Shown here one piece after another: positions 11,501 through 22,117 of a stretch of DNA of 64,000 bases. The position numbers were made by a program, and so were the translations under genes. The stretch is from the NCBI GenBank assembly GCA_905178155.1, contig CAJINV010000004.1, positions 8,145,239 through 8,209,238 on the forward strand. Direction: 5' to 3'. A model generated the notes under the pieces. The model ran no database searches, was not told the origin of the DNA, and saw only the letters and a program-made list of their open reading frames with translations. Source of the stretch: Amoebophrya sp. A120 (Eukaryota > Sar > Dinophyceae > Syndiniales > Amoebophryaceae). Each line of letters begins with the position of its first letter. Within the stretch, counting starts at the first letter, position 1.

Positions 11501-11844
11501 TTCCACTGGACGAAAGAGGCAGAATTCGTCAAACACCACTCGCCAGCTCTGCTTCGTCGGCCACCACCTCCACCTCGGCGGCCAGGTCGTTCTGGAAACA
11601 TGTATTTCTTTTCGACGCCGACGAGGACCTCGCGCGGGCGCAGAAATGGATGCTCCGGAAAATGGACCGGCTCAGTTTGCGATCTTTTAGTACCTTGCGG
11701 TCGCCAGTAGAGGAAGGCGTCGCTCTGGTTGCGCCAGTAGCGGTATCTGATCACGAATACACAGCCTACGAGGCCCTCTTCCGGGAGAGTCCTTTCCCAC
11801 GCATAGGGATGCGGGAGAGAGAGCTTGACGCGCAGGAGGTGTAG
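5583..11844 (+). CDS. Large secreted or membrane-anchored protein of unknown function
   Basis: Exons 5583-5893, 6174-6240, 6525-6799, 7146-7183, 7455-8206, 8502-9003, 9297-9350, 9616-10050, 10386-10475 and 10769-11844 join into exactly 1,200 codons ending TAG at 11842. The N-terminus (FYLYF, then MAVAASTVYASASAFPW; alternative start at 5619) looks like a signal peptide, so entry into the secretory route is inferred. Ser/Thr-rich and Asp/Glu-rich stretches follow (DDDDEDSRGS near 9850), an Arg-rich segment near 7620-7760, and a C-terminal part with KHVFLFDADEDLARAQKWM. No family was recognised. Of nine introns, eight are intact introners and one (7184-7454) is a decayed family C copy that reads as a GT-AG intron. 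The exon structure is secure; the function is unknown. Confidence 0.75.
5894..6168. mobile_element. Introner family C, 275 bp
   Basis: Starts TATCGTAAGGAAAATAA and ends TTTTCCTTTTGATA. Flanks TCTTC/CTACC no longer match, but removal of element plus 5 nt keeps the frame. An old copy. Confidence 0.75.
6241..6519. mobile_element. Introner family B, 279 bp
   Basis: TATCCTGATT...CTCAGGATA with identical ACAAC flanks; exact removal joins DDLNN to RPLFREVG. Confidence 0.92.
6800..7140. mobile_element. Introner family C, 341 bp
   Basis: TATCGAAAGGAAAAATCC...TTTTTTCTTACGATA with identical CGCGG flanks; in-frame removal. Confidence 0.92.
7184..7454 (+). other. GT-AG intron derived from a family C introner
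   Basis: The sequence from 7187 (CCCCCCTCTCCATATCG, then TTTGTGATACTG) is clearly family C, but the outer TIR ends and TSD are gone. Reading GT at 7184 and AG at 7453-7454 joins GCAAG to SSSLRRAALL in frame; the 1,200-codon total requires it. Confidence 0.75.
8207..8496. mobile_element. Introner family A, 290 bp
   Basis: TATCAAGTGCAAATATG...CATTTTTGCATTTGATA, identical CAGGC flanks, in-frame removal. Confidence 0.92.
9004..9291. mobile_element. Introner family B, 288 bp
   Basis: TATCCTGTTGTAAAAACG...CTCAGGATA, identical AGTGC flanks. Exact removal selects the frame STEVPQVLHHLAGK. Confidence 0.92.
9351..9610. mobile_element. Introner family A, 260 bp
   Basis: TATGGATTGTAAAAATG...TTTTTACATTTGATA, identical ACTCC flanks; joins FAQL to RVESYV. 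Confidence 0.92.
10051..10380. mobile_element. Introner family C, 330 bp
   Basis: TATCGTAAGAAAAAATCCC...TTTTTGCTTTCGATA. Flanks GGAAG/AGAAG. In-frame removal. Confidence 0.88.
10476..10763. mobile_element. Introner family B, 288 bp
   Basis: TATCATTTGTAAAAACG...TTTTTACACAGGATT, identical TGGGC flanks; the last base has drifted from A to T. Joins QGLG to RGDFYTEDG. Confidence 0.9.
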
Positions 11845-12250
11845 CTGCAGTTGAGCTGCGAGGTCCTCGGGAGCGATGAACACGTTGAAATTTCGGAAAA
11901 GACAAATTTTACACCTGCCATGCACCGATTTTATTTTTAAAAAATACATTGTACAGACCTCGCCCTATTCTTATGTAAGAAAAAGCCACAAGATACAAAA
12001 AAATAAAGAGAAAATCAAAAAACACAAAAAAATATGTAGGGCTAGCAAAAAACATTGTTTGTTTGTTGCGAGTGGTCACATGGAACCGGTTGAAAGAAAT
12101 TCTTTCTTCTCATGTGTCTAGCGCTATTTCAATAAAAACACAACCTGGCGGAGCTGCTTTGGCACCCGTCTTAGAAAAACTGACTTCTGCTGAGAACCTT
12201 AAACTCCAGGAAAAAATAAGCTAAAACAAACTGAAGGCTCTCGAAAAGGG

Positions 12251-12460
12251 AAAAAGATAAAAGCGGTCGTAACTCAAAAACGTGTTTTTCAGAAAAAGAT
12301 AAAAGCGGTCGTAAAGCAAAAAACATAAAAACAAGGAGAAAGAGCACAAAGCGGCCCGTGCTCAGCAAAAAAATAAGATAACAAAAAACACAAAAAAATA
12401 TATAGGGTCGTAGCCAAATAAACATAAAAGCAGCACAGTGCGGCCCGTGCTGATAAAAAA
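12251..12460. repeat. Short dispersed direct repeats in AT-rich DNA
   Basis: AAAAAGATAAAAGCGGTCGT occurs at 12251-12270 and 12293-12312, and GCGGCCCGTGCT near 12351 and 12440, among A-rich spacers. Confidence 0.75.
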
Positions 12461-12608
12461 GTAAAAAACATTAAAAAGCGGCTCTGATAGTATTTGTTTT
12501 CGTAAGTAAAAGTCAGCTAGCGGAATTTAGTCTAAGAGCTGCGTCTCCGTGCTGAAATTCGGGCTTATTTGTCGGCGAAAAATCTACCACATCACTTCTC
12601 TGGGATGT

Positions 12609-12738
12609 TAGCGCGCTATTTTAGACCATCACTCTTGAGTTTTGGACTTTTTTAGACGGCTAGCGTCGATCGTGCTATTTGAGGCCATTGCTTCCATGTT
12701 TTGGGTCTTTTTTAGACGACTAGCGTCGATCGTAGCGT
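12609..12738. repeat. Two degenerate copies of a ~65-bp unit
   Basis: Both units share TTTTTTAGACGRCTAGCGTC and GATCGT, preceded by GCTATTT and a GTTTTGG segment. Confidence 0.75.
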
Positions 12739-15341
12739 TTATAGCTTTATGAAGTGCGTTTTCGTATGAGAGTCGGGCGTTTTCGCAGCGACAGCTCCTC
12801 GTAACTTTAGAAAGCTAAGAGACCGCTCGATGTTCCGTATTTGGGTCGTGCGACACAAAAGAAAAGCGAACTGAGAGCACCGACGAACTTTTATGCGGGC
12901 CGTATCACAATTTTCTTTCCGCTGAACACACAACAGCGAGCGTTTTGAAGAAAAAAGCGGATGCTCATTCACACTTTCACCAATGAAAAACCGACAATAG
13001 CCACAGCGAAGCTGTTACTTGAAAACTGTACTTGACGAGCGAAAAAACTATAAAAACACACGGAAGAGTCCACATTTTGGCGGGCGCAGACATCTTGTTC
13101 TCACACCACCATCGTCGGATCCATCGCGTTTTGCGGTCGTCGTTTTCGTCGGCGTCAGGCGAGTTTCCACATTCGATCTCTTCTATCTTCGGTCCCACTT
13201 TGTTCCATCGGAACAATCAAGGCACAGTAGGCCCACGCTGGATCTCCCTTCTTCTTCTTCAGAGACGTCGGGAATTCAAAGGCGATTTCACGAGAGGCTC
13301 TTCTTTCTTCTTCAAACTTGATTCATTTCACAAGTGGCGAACCCCGAAGAACGCTGGCACAGGGTGGGTAATGTTTGTTCTGTTTGGGAAATAAATACGA
13401 AGCCGACCGACCAACCCACACTGCATTTTTAACGCCTACAGTCCCACGCCTATTGGAAAATACATACTTTGACCCGCGATGCGCATTACACTTTCTTCAT
13501 AAAGCTGGCCCGTTTTATTTTCGTCACAATTCCTACATAAAGAGCAACATGCGGAGCAGTCGCAGGTCCAGTTTTTCAACGTTCTTTCGCAAATTGTAAA
13601 GAGGACTTCTTATTGAAGTAGCGCGAAATTAGTAAAAAGGAGAGTAAACGCGTTCCCGCCTTGACGCACGATTACAAACAAATAGAAATTCAGATTTACT
13701 CCATTCCTGTGGGGAACGAACTTGCAATAGTACAAATTATCACCCGCCCCTTAACGATTCTTGGGGTTTTGCTGACCAATATGTGTCTGCAATTGCATCT
13801 TGAGAATTTTACGTCAACGGAAGTTATTGCCTGCGTTTTGATTTTGTTTTGGAACAACACGCATGAAGGTGTTGCTTCGTAAACTGCTCCATGAATTTAC
13901 AATGAGTTTGCTTTTCTTTACTTGAAACGCAAGGACAAGTTTGTCCTGCAGTTTGCCAAACTAAGATATCACTATTTTTTTTTACTGACCAGCAGAGGAG
14001 TTCTAGGCGTACAGCTGACAGATTCGGATCAGTATCCTCGGCACGTACGGACAAGCTGGAAGCTATTCGTCACCATACCACAGAAGGCGCTCTTCAAATC
14101 CATTTTCGCGCGCGCGAAAGGAAAAGAGGATGGCTGTCTGCCATTTTGTGCTGTTTGTCATGCATAAATTGCATCTCATGGCACCAAATCAAGTTTATTT
14201 ATCACGTGTCTAATTCTGTGCGCTAGCATTCGTGTACTTGTATGACCCACTACTTCTACTTAGTGCTATTACTATAAAGGTTTTCCAAACTACTAATGCT
14301 ACAGTGCTTCTTTCAAACTTCCTCTTGGGATTTTAGTTTTCAATAAGTATAAGGTTTTCCAACCTCCGCGTCGCTGTCGTAGCCACACCGATCGGACGAG
14401 GTGGATACCGCGTCGGCATGCCTAGGGGCGTGGGACAGGAAAACGGATAGAATCCTTGCCCTACTTTTTCTAGATATGTCGTTCATTTGTGGTTCAATCT
14501 GATGACCTCGAAAGCAGTCGCTCCGATGGCATTTCGTTGCATCGTCGCGACTAGGGGCGTGCGTGCATAATGGCATCGGAATCGGATCGAACTGCGGCCA
14601 CAAAAGAGCTCGCGCTTTGTAGAGCTTTTCTACTGGCTCGAGGTCTCTTTCAAGTTCTCACCTCACCAATAAATCGGGGGGGGTGGGGGGTCTTCGAGTT
14701 TTTAATCTTACCACGACGACATCACCGTGTAGAGCTGGGTGACATTTTACTGAATGAGCGACGTAGAATTCAACCACATTTTACGCCGCACTAAAAACAA
14801 TTTGGTAGATTGAGTCGGCTACGACAAACCACAACGCATCAAAGCGGTTTTATTTATACAGTGAAAAAATTATAACAACCATACTACTTAGAAATAAACA
14901 GGCATAAAACTAGAAATACACCAACAAAAAAGAGAACGAAAACTCAACTCATGCGCAAGATGCCAGCGGGGAGAAGCCTTGAGTCGTACCAAGACGAGCG
15001 GAACAGGGAAAGAAGCAGAAATTAACCCAGGCCAGCAGCTCTGACGCTAAGAAATTGCAGACCTCGTAAACGCATCGAGGTCAGAAAGCCGCGACCGCTT
15101 GCAGCAACTTTGTTTTCTCGGGCACTGTATGATGACAAGAGTAGACGGCGCCATTCGCCATGCATAACGCAAGGTGGTGCAACCGTGCTAGCATGCATCG
15201 CAGACACCAGGATATTAGCGCTTCTCATGAAAAGACTTCTCCCGACAAGACAACGTCCAGACAGCGTGAAACAGCAAGAAGCATCTGCGGAGGTCTTTGG
15301 GTGTTTGTTTAGTCGATACACAGGGCCACAGGTGAGCGTGC

Positions 15342-15497
15342 ATGCCCCAAGCGGACATTGACAGGGAGAGTGTGCAGGTCGATGAAAAAAGTCTGGGGAT
15401 CATCAACACAATGTCAGCCCCTGATCAAGAAGCTATCGCCAAAACGTTCTCAGCAGTCGGGGCCCAACTCGGTATACAACCAGCCACGGCCCCGTGA
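15342..15497 (+). CDS. Short ORF or exon, 51 residues, unknown
   Basis: ATG at 15342, TGA at 15495. The peptide (MPQADIDRES..., INTMSAPDQEAIAKTF, GAQLGIQPATAP) has a protein-like composition unlike the surrounding ORFs. GT and AG sites lie on both sides (CAG/GTGAGC at 15330; GTGATT at 15494), so it may be one exon of a gene not resolved here. No family recognised. Confidence 0.3.
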   Translation: MPQADIDRESVQVDEKSLGIINTMSAPDQEAIAKTFSAVGAQLGIQPATAP

Positions 15498-16049
15498 TTT
15501 CTCGGTGCACGGAAAGGAAAAGCCAAGCAGTTCCAGTGCACGAAGCAGAAAAGTGAGCAGCTTTCTGAACTACTTTCTAATGAATCCAAAAGGAGAAATA
15601 AAAAGTAAAAGCCTTGAACTGCTTCTAGAACGTCAGAGTTTCAAGACGTTGCATGAGATGAACTGTACCCTACAGAAGAACGCTGGCGCTTCATATTCGT
15701 AATGCGAGAATAAGAAAGCAGGGAAACCTGTCACGGAAGAGCCCAAAGCATGCAGCTTCGTGCATGCAAGACAGTTCGCTTGCTGGCGTACTTGTTCATT
15801 TTTGCATATACGAATGCGACACACTCTCTTTTTCTGTGTGATAAATTTCTGTGAGTGAATGCAAAATACCACTACAACGCTTCCGGACAGGCGCGAGCAT
15901 CTTAGCATACAAAATAAGCAATTCCGATTGCGGTCTTGTTGCACAACCCAATAATGTCATTACTTAGTTACGATCGGGGTCTCATTACTTGCGCAATTTT
16001 TACCAATGATGGTGATGCTGATTTTGCAGCAATTGAACTGCTATGTACG

Positions 16050-16456
16050 TACCGTCCGGAGTGCGGTTGAAAGATGAGAGAATGAAAAGTGGCTGTTCAG
16101 AGCTGGAAGGCGTTTCACCGTGTCCTCTCGGAGCGATTTGATAACGCGTGAAGCTTCCGCTTACGATCACAAACTCTGTTTGTTTTCGAGAAAGAACTAC
16201 AGTGTCACTCTTATTGAAAAACAGACAGTCGCGAAGGTAAGTAGGTTCAACAGATGCAAATACTTCAATAGGTTGTGACCACCAAGAAACTGCACAACAA
16301 GCAACCATGCCCACCTTTGCGGCACAGCATCTGGCCAGCGTGGCTGCTCCAACTGTTGGAACCACATTGGGTGCTACGCAAATACCAGCGACGGTGGGTC
16401 CTCGTGGCACCAACCCCTCAACCTCCGCAGGTCTCGTCCCTGCTTCCACTCTATAG
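16050..16456 (+). pseudogene. Truncated duplicate of the 5' part of the gene at 18576
   Basis: 16307-16456 encodes 49 residues (MPTFAAQHLASVAAP..., STSAGLVPAST) then stops. It is clearly homologous to the first ~48 codons of the gene at 18576-19337, and similarity extends upstream: GTTGAAAGATGAGAG at 16064 corresponds to GTTTGAAAGGTGAGAG at 18353. Homology ends abruptly after GCTTCCAC, so the copy is a segmental duplication cut in the middle of the coding region. It might still be expressed as a short peptide. Confidence 0.7.
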
Positions 16457-16552
16457 CACTTAGCCGCACTGGAGCTCGTGCATGAGAGAGCCATAAAGGG
16501 CACAGTTAGAGTACATTACCTTCAGTACCCAAGGTACGATTTTTTTTCAAAA

Positions 16553-18332
16553 ATGCCCGGGTTATCGCAGCATCTTAATGAATACGTCGCGACCTGGTCG
16601 ACGGGGCGGTTTCGACAAGTAAATTTGCGGGTGCTCGAGCTCGTGCTTCAGGCATGCATGACAAAGATGCTTTTCAATTTCATCATGCAAAAACATCTCG
16701 CTTCTGCATGGAGAAAAACGCAACAGGTCCGAAGACAACCAGTTTCGTCGAATGGAATGGAGAAAATGCACCAAGTTCTGCGATGAATTCGCCATTTCTA
16801 CACGCACCGGAACGGGGTGTTGCTAATTATGCTGAGTCGCTACCGTTTCGCCGACCAGGACCCGATTACCCGATTCCAGCAAGGACTAGTACAAAGCGGC
16901 AGCTTGCGACGCCGTCAAGTTCGAGTTCAAGTCGGGTCTCAAGTTTTGCTAATACCGACAGCGGGCAAGGGTTGTCGGCAGTGACCGGCGCGGACAAGAG
17001 AGTGACAGCAGGTACAGGTGGTTTTGTGTTGTGGTCCGTGCATGAGCTCGTTTTGTATGTGGAAACATCCAAGGCCTTCGGCGCTGTTGAGAACCGAACC
17101 GAAACTCTAAAAAAAAAACAGGTGCGGGGAGATCGAGGAATACAGTGGCGTCGCATGGAACGCAAACAAGTGGTGGTACCGCAGCAGTGGACGCAACTAG
17201 CTTCAGATGGGGGTTTCCCTTCTTACGATCGAGTATCAAACGAAAATCATAGATATGTTCTTTGATTGTTTTTGATGACAATAGCAACACAGCCAATGTA
17301 TCAGCATCAATCTTCTTCACAACCAATCGGAATTAATTGGAAATTTCCCATTCAAGTTAGTTGCACTTTTATGCGCACTGTAGCAAAACCCCAGAACTAC
17401 AAAATTGGTTGAAGTCGGTAACGACGCGTGGCATGGAGTATTCCATTGGTGCTGCCCCGTGTCGCTGTTGCATGCGTTTGCCTCGGGTGCATTTCAGTAG
17501 GCCTCATCACTCACGCTTCGAATTTTCACAAATCACAGGTAAACCGGCAAAACCTACTCCCCCGGAGGATCCGCCACTATCAGCATGAAAGGCGTTCACA
17601 GGAAAGGGGTTTGCGACGCATTTTTGCAATCGACAAGTGCATACAAACCTGAAGCCAGGATACACAAAGGAAAGACGCTTCTTCAAGAAACAAAACGACT
17701 CCCAGTTCAATATTTATGTGCGGCTAAAATGGTTCTCGGAAATGTAGTTAAGATGAATCCAGCTGAGTTGACAAATGATCTGGTAGTGAACATTTTTCCT
17801 GCTGAAACAGGAACATCGTCAAGATTGATGGAGACAAGTTGCTGTTCGGTGGCAGGGATTGTGCGCGAATCACAGACGTCAGTACGTGTCGTGCCTCTGG
17901 AAATGAAAACCCAACACCCGATGACGGGGCGGCGCCTGATGCTACCGGAGAAGTCCGCGACGTGCTGTGCGTGACGAAGCAGGAGGGGTGCGAAAATATA
18001 CAGCTTTTCAACGTGAACCTCTGTTGGAATGCAAAATCTAGGTGGGCAACAGTGTGAAGAGATCAAAAAACCAAACTCTCCACAGGGGTGAAGACGCTCT
18101 GGGCATATGCGAGCAGCCGGGACCACCACACGTCGCCAGCGAAGACCACATACCGACGCCAGCACCCGCTGCAGCCGAAGCACCGACAGCGACAGCCGAA
18201 GCACCGACAGCGACAGCGGCAGTGCGGAGAAGTAATTTCGACCGAAACGGGCCACGAGCTCTTGCTGTCAAACCCGCGGTTGATGTGCGCTTCTTGCGAA
18301 CGATAGAGCTATTGCATCGAAGAAATTGTTAG
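16553..18332 (+). CDS. Multi-exon gene with Ala/Pro/Thr-rich tail, unknown function
   Basis: ATG at 16553. Supported exons: 16553-16618, 16735 to about 17119, then (after an unresolved junction) an exon ending at 17538, then 17602-17743, 17811-18041 and 18086-18332 (TAG). The last three introns are canonical GT-AG and very short (63, 67 and 44 nt) and keep one frame: FKKQNDSQFNIYVRLKWFSE, then IVKIDGDKLLFGGRDCARI, then a tail with two copies of AEAPTATA. The middle part has several Cys (CRASG, CVTKQEGCENI, NLCWN). No family recognised, and no signal peptide seen. Unlike its neighbours it has no intact introner. Joining the 5' exons to the 3' exons as one gene is inference. Confidence 0.5.
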
Positions 18333-18575
18333 GTCCGCACCGTCCCGCGGGCGTTTGAAAGGTGAGAGAGAAAGAGCGGAAAGTGGCTGCTCAGAGGAAG
18401 GCCTTCAACACGTCTCGGAGCGATACACCGCATGTAGTTTCTGACGACGATCGCAAACTTTGCTTCGTGCTTTTGAGGACGAGAAAATATCAATCTTATC
18501 GGAAAAGAGCACGTCGCGAAACTATGACATGCTGCAATGCACATGAATAGATTCTGACCAAATCGCACAATTATA

Positions 18576-19337
18576 ATGCCCGGCTTCGCAGCACAGCATC
18601 TGGCCAGCGTGGCTGCTCCAGCTGTTGGAACATTGAGTACTCCGCAATTACCAGCGACGACGGGTGGCAGCAGCGCCTCAACCTCCGCAGGTCTCGTCCC
18701 TGCTTCCACGACCAGCCTTCCGGCCCCGTCGTACCCATCTCAGCCTGCAACCGCAGGTTCCCCCAACGTCGTACCCCCGTCCAACTTCCTCCTCCCGAGC
18801 AACGACACCCTAGTGCACACCAGCTCCCCGGAAATTCGCTGGGGCGGCAACAACTGCATGCTGGTCTGGAATCGCAATCACGATTTGCAGGACGAGTGCA
18901 ACAATCCCGGGTTGGGAAAGACCCCGCCGAACAAGGTGCTGTGCTACACGGAAAAAACAGTTGAAGACCCAAAGAACCAAGTTTTGAAAACGACCGCCAA
19001 GCTCGGAATCTGCACGAAAAGTTCCCACTTGTACAATTGCGATGTGGACTCTCCGTGGCAGATGGTCGGGAAGATCGACACGAATCCGGGCACGAAAATC
19101 TTCGACGACTTGCAACTAAAAGAGTTCGAAAACGACCCGGATCCGGAGATACCCTTGATTAACCAAAAGTACCACGAAACGGCAGAGAAACTGCTGGCGA
19201 AGCACAATAGGATCGCGGTCTCGGTGGAGAAAGCTTTCGGGGGGGAGAAGTTTTTCGCCGCCCCGGTCGCGGCGATTGATAATTTTTTGGACTTGCCAGG
19301 GAATAAACAGGGTGTGCAAAGTCAGAGTTTGTCGTGA
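18576..19337 (+). CDS. Intronless 253-residue protein of unknown function
   Basis: A single open frame from ATG 18576 to TGA 19335. The first ~75 residues are rich in Ser, Thr, Ala and Pro; a compact part follows with six Cys (NNCMLVWNRNHDLQDECNN, VLCYTEK, GICTKSSHLYNCDVDSPW) that could form disulfides, then an acidic and charged C-terminal part (DPDPEIPLINQKYHETAEKL). No typical signal peptide is visible. Its first 48 codons and upstream region are duplicated at 16050-16456. The lack of introns and introners sets it apart from the rest of the window. Not recognised as a known family. Confidence 0.7.
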   Translation: MPGFAAQHLASVAAPAVGTLSTPQLPATTGGSSASTSAGLVPASTTSLPAPSYPSQPATAGSPNVVPPSNFLLPSNDTLVHTSSPEIRWGGNNCMLVWNRNHDLQDECNNPGLGKTPPNKVLCYTEKTVEDPKNQVLKTTAKLGICTKSSHLYNCDVDSPWQMVGKIDTNPGTKIFDDLQLKEFENDPDPEIPLINQKYHETAEKLLAKHNRIAVSVEKAFGGEKFFAAPVAAIDNFLDLPGNKQGVQSQSLS

Positions 19338-20009
19338 AAAGAAACGTGACAGTGGATGGTGAATGTGAAGATGTGCTTGGAGACGCGCCTGAAGGAGATG
19401 CTGATCTAGATAAGTGCTGACGTTTCAAGAACGTTAGTTTCGAAAGTTTAAAAGTGTCTTCTGCGTACTTATTCTGGGTTCACCAGAACAAATAGTCGTG
19501 TAGCGCGATTCGTTTTCGTCAGTGTGTTCTAGCGGCCTAAAGTTCTGACAAGATCTTGATGGCCACGCGAATGAGAGCCGAAAATGCAACTTTGAGCAAC
19601 ATGGATGGCAAATGAGAGAACATCTCAACCTGGTTGCGTTCCGTTCCTGCGTCTCAGCTGTTCACTTTCAAGTAACAGAATAAGATGAAATTTGCCCTAT
19701 GCGTGAAATAAAACTGTCTATCAAGATGTAGCCGCCTGTCGTGGGTGGAAAAGCAGCTGTTACACACCATGCGGCTGCCGCGTCGGAGCAAGAAGCTTCC
19801 TTTGCCAGATATTATCTGGCAGAATCGCATTCTCTCTTCAAGCACGCCAGAGTAGTTCTGTATACAAGAGGAGCTTCTGCAGTACTTCGAGCACACGCAC
19901 TGCCTGGTGTGCACGGGAATTTGGAGACACGCCTGAAGAGGCCGGGCCGATTCTGCAGTAAGGACAACCTCCCGACCTTCCACGAGAAGCCCCACGACCA
20001 TCAAAAACC
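19338..20009. other. Intergenic region
   Basis: No recognisable gene. An ORF at 19741-20073 overlaps the start of the P2X gene in another frame and is unlikely to be real. Confidence 0.55.
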
Positions 20010-22117
20010 ATGCAGAAAATTTGGGACCGCCTGCCCGACGCGGATGATTTTTTCGCGTACGACACCGCGATAAGCATTGCAAATATGTCTGGATGTGGAA
20101 GAGTTCATCCAACTTGTCATGCTAAGTCTGGATCGTGCGAAAATCTGTCTTGCGTCATCACCGAAAGTTGCACTTTTTTAACCAACACGAGAGGGAGTTT
20201 CTCACGCAGGATATGCATGATAGAGACCTCGCAAAATCTGTCATGCTAGGCCCTGCATTACAGAGCTCCTTCGGCCTGGAAATTCTGCATGGCAAGTTTG
20301 TGTCCTTCCAAAGGACCAGGACATATTTGCATTTCATACGCGAAGGAAGTCCGTGTCCTCGACCGGCGGCTGGGGCTGGTTTACTACACGGTGTTGAACC
20401 TCATCCTCTTCTACGTGTTGATCTACGTTTTCATGATCGAGAAGAAGTACCAGGAAAACGAAAAATCTATGGGCTGGGTCGTCTCCCGGGCCAGCGGCTA
20501 CAGTAACTTGGAGGAGGCGGCGAAGCAGGCCGCACTCCCACCCTTGGACTTGTTCGACTTGTCCGGGTATGAATTGCAAAAATGTCTGGGTCTGGAAGAT
20601 TGCAACTTGTCATGGTAAATCTGAAGCATGCAAAAATCTGTGTTGCATGAGTGCCAAAAGCTGTGCACTTTTGACCAAGTTGGAAGGGAGTTTCTCATGC
20701 AGGATAGGCATGGCAGAGACCTCGCAGCGTCTGTCATGCTAAGTCCAGCATTCCAGACCTCATGGGTCATGGAAAATCTGCATGACAAGTCTACACTTCT
20801 CCAGACCCAGACATTTCTGCATTTTATACCGGGCCGGGGGCGAGCTCGGAAGGGGAAGTGAACGCGGCGTTTTTGCCGACCAGGGTGCTGTACACGAAGG
20901 GACAGGAGAACAAAAACACCAATTCCGACGCGGACTTCTGCGCCAGTCCGTCGCACCCCTGCACTTCCCCGGCAGATTGCGAGATTGAGAACCCGGAGCT
21001 GCAGAAAGGTATACTACTACCACATATGCTTGATGCAGCAAAGTCAGCAATAACAAAGCTGTCTGTCATGCGTGTTAGTACTAGACAGCACGTGACAAAA
21101 ATACTCAAATCCTCCTTCAAACCCACACCACTAGGTGACCAATGCACCGGCGGTTTCTGCATGCGGCGGCAGTGGTGCCCGGCGGAGTGCGACCCGGTCG
21201 CGAACCCGAGCTGCGCCACGACCCAGGAGCTGCTGATTGACCCGTCGGGCTACGAGCTGCGGTTCCAGACGTCCGTGCACTTTCACAAGTTTCAGATGGA
21301 CGTCTCAACGATGGAAGAAAAGGAGGCGATTGTGTATCCGAAAAAAAAAGCAAACGTGTACAAGCTCCGGGATCTGCTCCGAATGGCCAACGTGGACACG
21401 AAAAAGGTGCAGAGCCACGGTGTGGTGATACTGGTGACGCTGGTATGGGAAGGGAAGGTTGCATGTATTCAATTATTTGTGTTGCATGTATTCAATTATG
21501 TGAAACTTATACAGCATAAGTGCGGTCCAAGTTTGTACCAAGTTTGTCATGCAAAAACTGTTTGAGGAGGACTGGACAAAAACGTATTTGCACTGCAGAA
21601 ACACAAATTTCTTCGTTCTCCATACGATCTCTTTGACTGCGAAATGGACGATGACACGTGCTCCAGTAAATTGGAGTCCGTCCACGTGGACAGCAAAACT
21701 GGGTACTGGGGTTTTTGTCATGCAGAACTAGTAGAGTGGTTGGCGTTTGTCATGCAGAAAACACAACATTGCGGTCTGCCTAAGCTTCGTTTGTGATGCG
21801 GCATCTGCATGAGATGAAAGAGGAGTTTAATTATTCAAAAATAACGTACCTACAGGTACAACTACGCGCGCTCCGTGTACTACAGCGACGCTAACGTTGA
21901 AAAGCGCGATCTCGTCCGGTTTTTCGGCGTCCGGGTCGCTTTGCAGGCCGTTGGGGACGGAGCGAAACGGAGTTTCAGCATGATCGTGCTGCAGGTGTCC
22001 TCGGCTATTGCACTTCTCGCGGTCGCGCGCACCGCCGCGGACTTTTTTCTGGAAAAGGTCGTGCCGGAGAGGAGGCACTATGTGGCTCAGAAGGTGCTGG
22101 AAGTGGAGGACTTTTAG
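20010..22117 (+). CDS. P2X-type ATP-gated cation channel
   Basis: Exons 20010-20070, 20344-20567, 20834-21008, 21135 to about 21453, about 21570-21702 and 21856-22117 (TAG). The product has the P2X plan: short cytoplasmic N-terminus with the conserved TxK phosphorylation site (YDTAKE), RRLGL, TM1 at about residues 32-52, a Cys-rich extracellular domain (CTGGFCMRRQWCPAEC), TSVHFHKFQM, YKLRDLLRMA, GVVILVTLVWEG, TGYNYARSVYY, VRFFGVRV, TM2 (MIVLQVSSAIALLAVARTA) and the post-TM2 YxxxK motif (YVAQK). P2X channels are trimers opened by extracellular ATP; here they could act at the surface or in a contractile-vacuole-like membrane. The usual NFR motif reads NYA and the first ATP-contacting lysines are replaced. 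The intron at about 21454-21569 has no clean GT-AG solution; 21009-21134 and 21703-21855 do. Confidence 0.92.
20071..20338. mobile_element. Introner family A, 268 bp
   Basis: Degenerate 5' end TAAGCATTGCAAATATG, 3' end CATATTTGCATTTCATA, identical CGCGA flanks. Exact removal rebuilds the P2X TxK motif. Confidence 0.92.
20568..20828. mobile_element. Introner family A, 261 bp
   Basis: TATGAATTGCAAAAATG...CATTTCTGCATTTTATA with identical CCGGG flanks; in-frame removal in the P2X ectodomain. Confidence 0.93.
21458..21499. repeat. 19-bp direct repeat inside a P2X intron
   Basis: GTTGCATGTATTCAATTAT occurs at 21458-21476 and 21481-21499, at the start of the intron whose boundaries are unresolved. 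Confidence 0.85.

Larger units (their letters stand above)
11845..16049. other. Gene-poor AT-rich region with short repeats
   Basis: No gene was recognised over 4.2 kb. 11950-12480 is very AT-rich with repeated modules. 12600-12740 holds a degenerate tandem repeat. Several overlapping ORFs around 13000-13400 on both strands show no protein-like pattern. The only protein-like short ORF is at 15342-15497. Confidence 0.6.

Noticed and set aside
16000-16503. Minus-strand ORF of 167 residues
   Set aside because: It is the complement of the truncated duplicate of the 18576 gene and mirrors a similar antisense ORF there.
21711-21855. Apparent one-nucleotide splice offset in the last P2X intron
   Set aside because: Moving the donor to GTACTG at 21703 gives a canonical GT-AG intron and a better P2X match (TGYNYARS).
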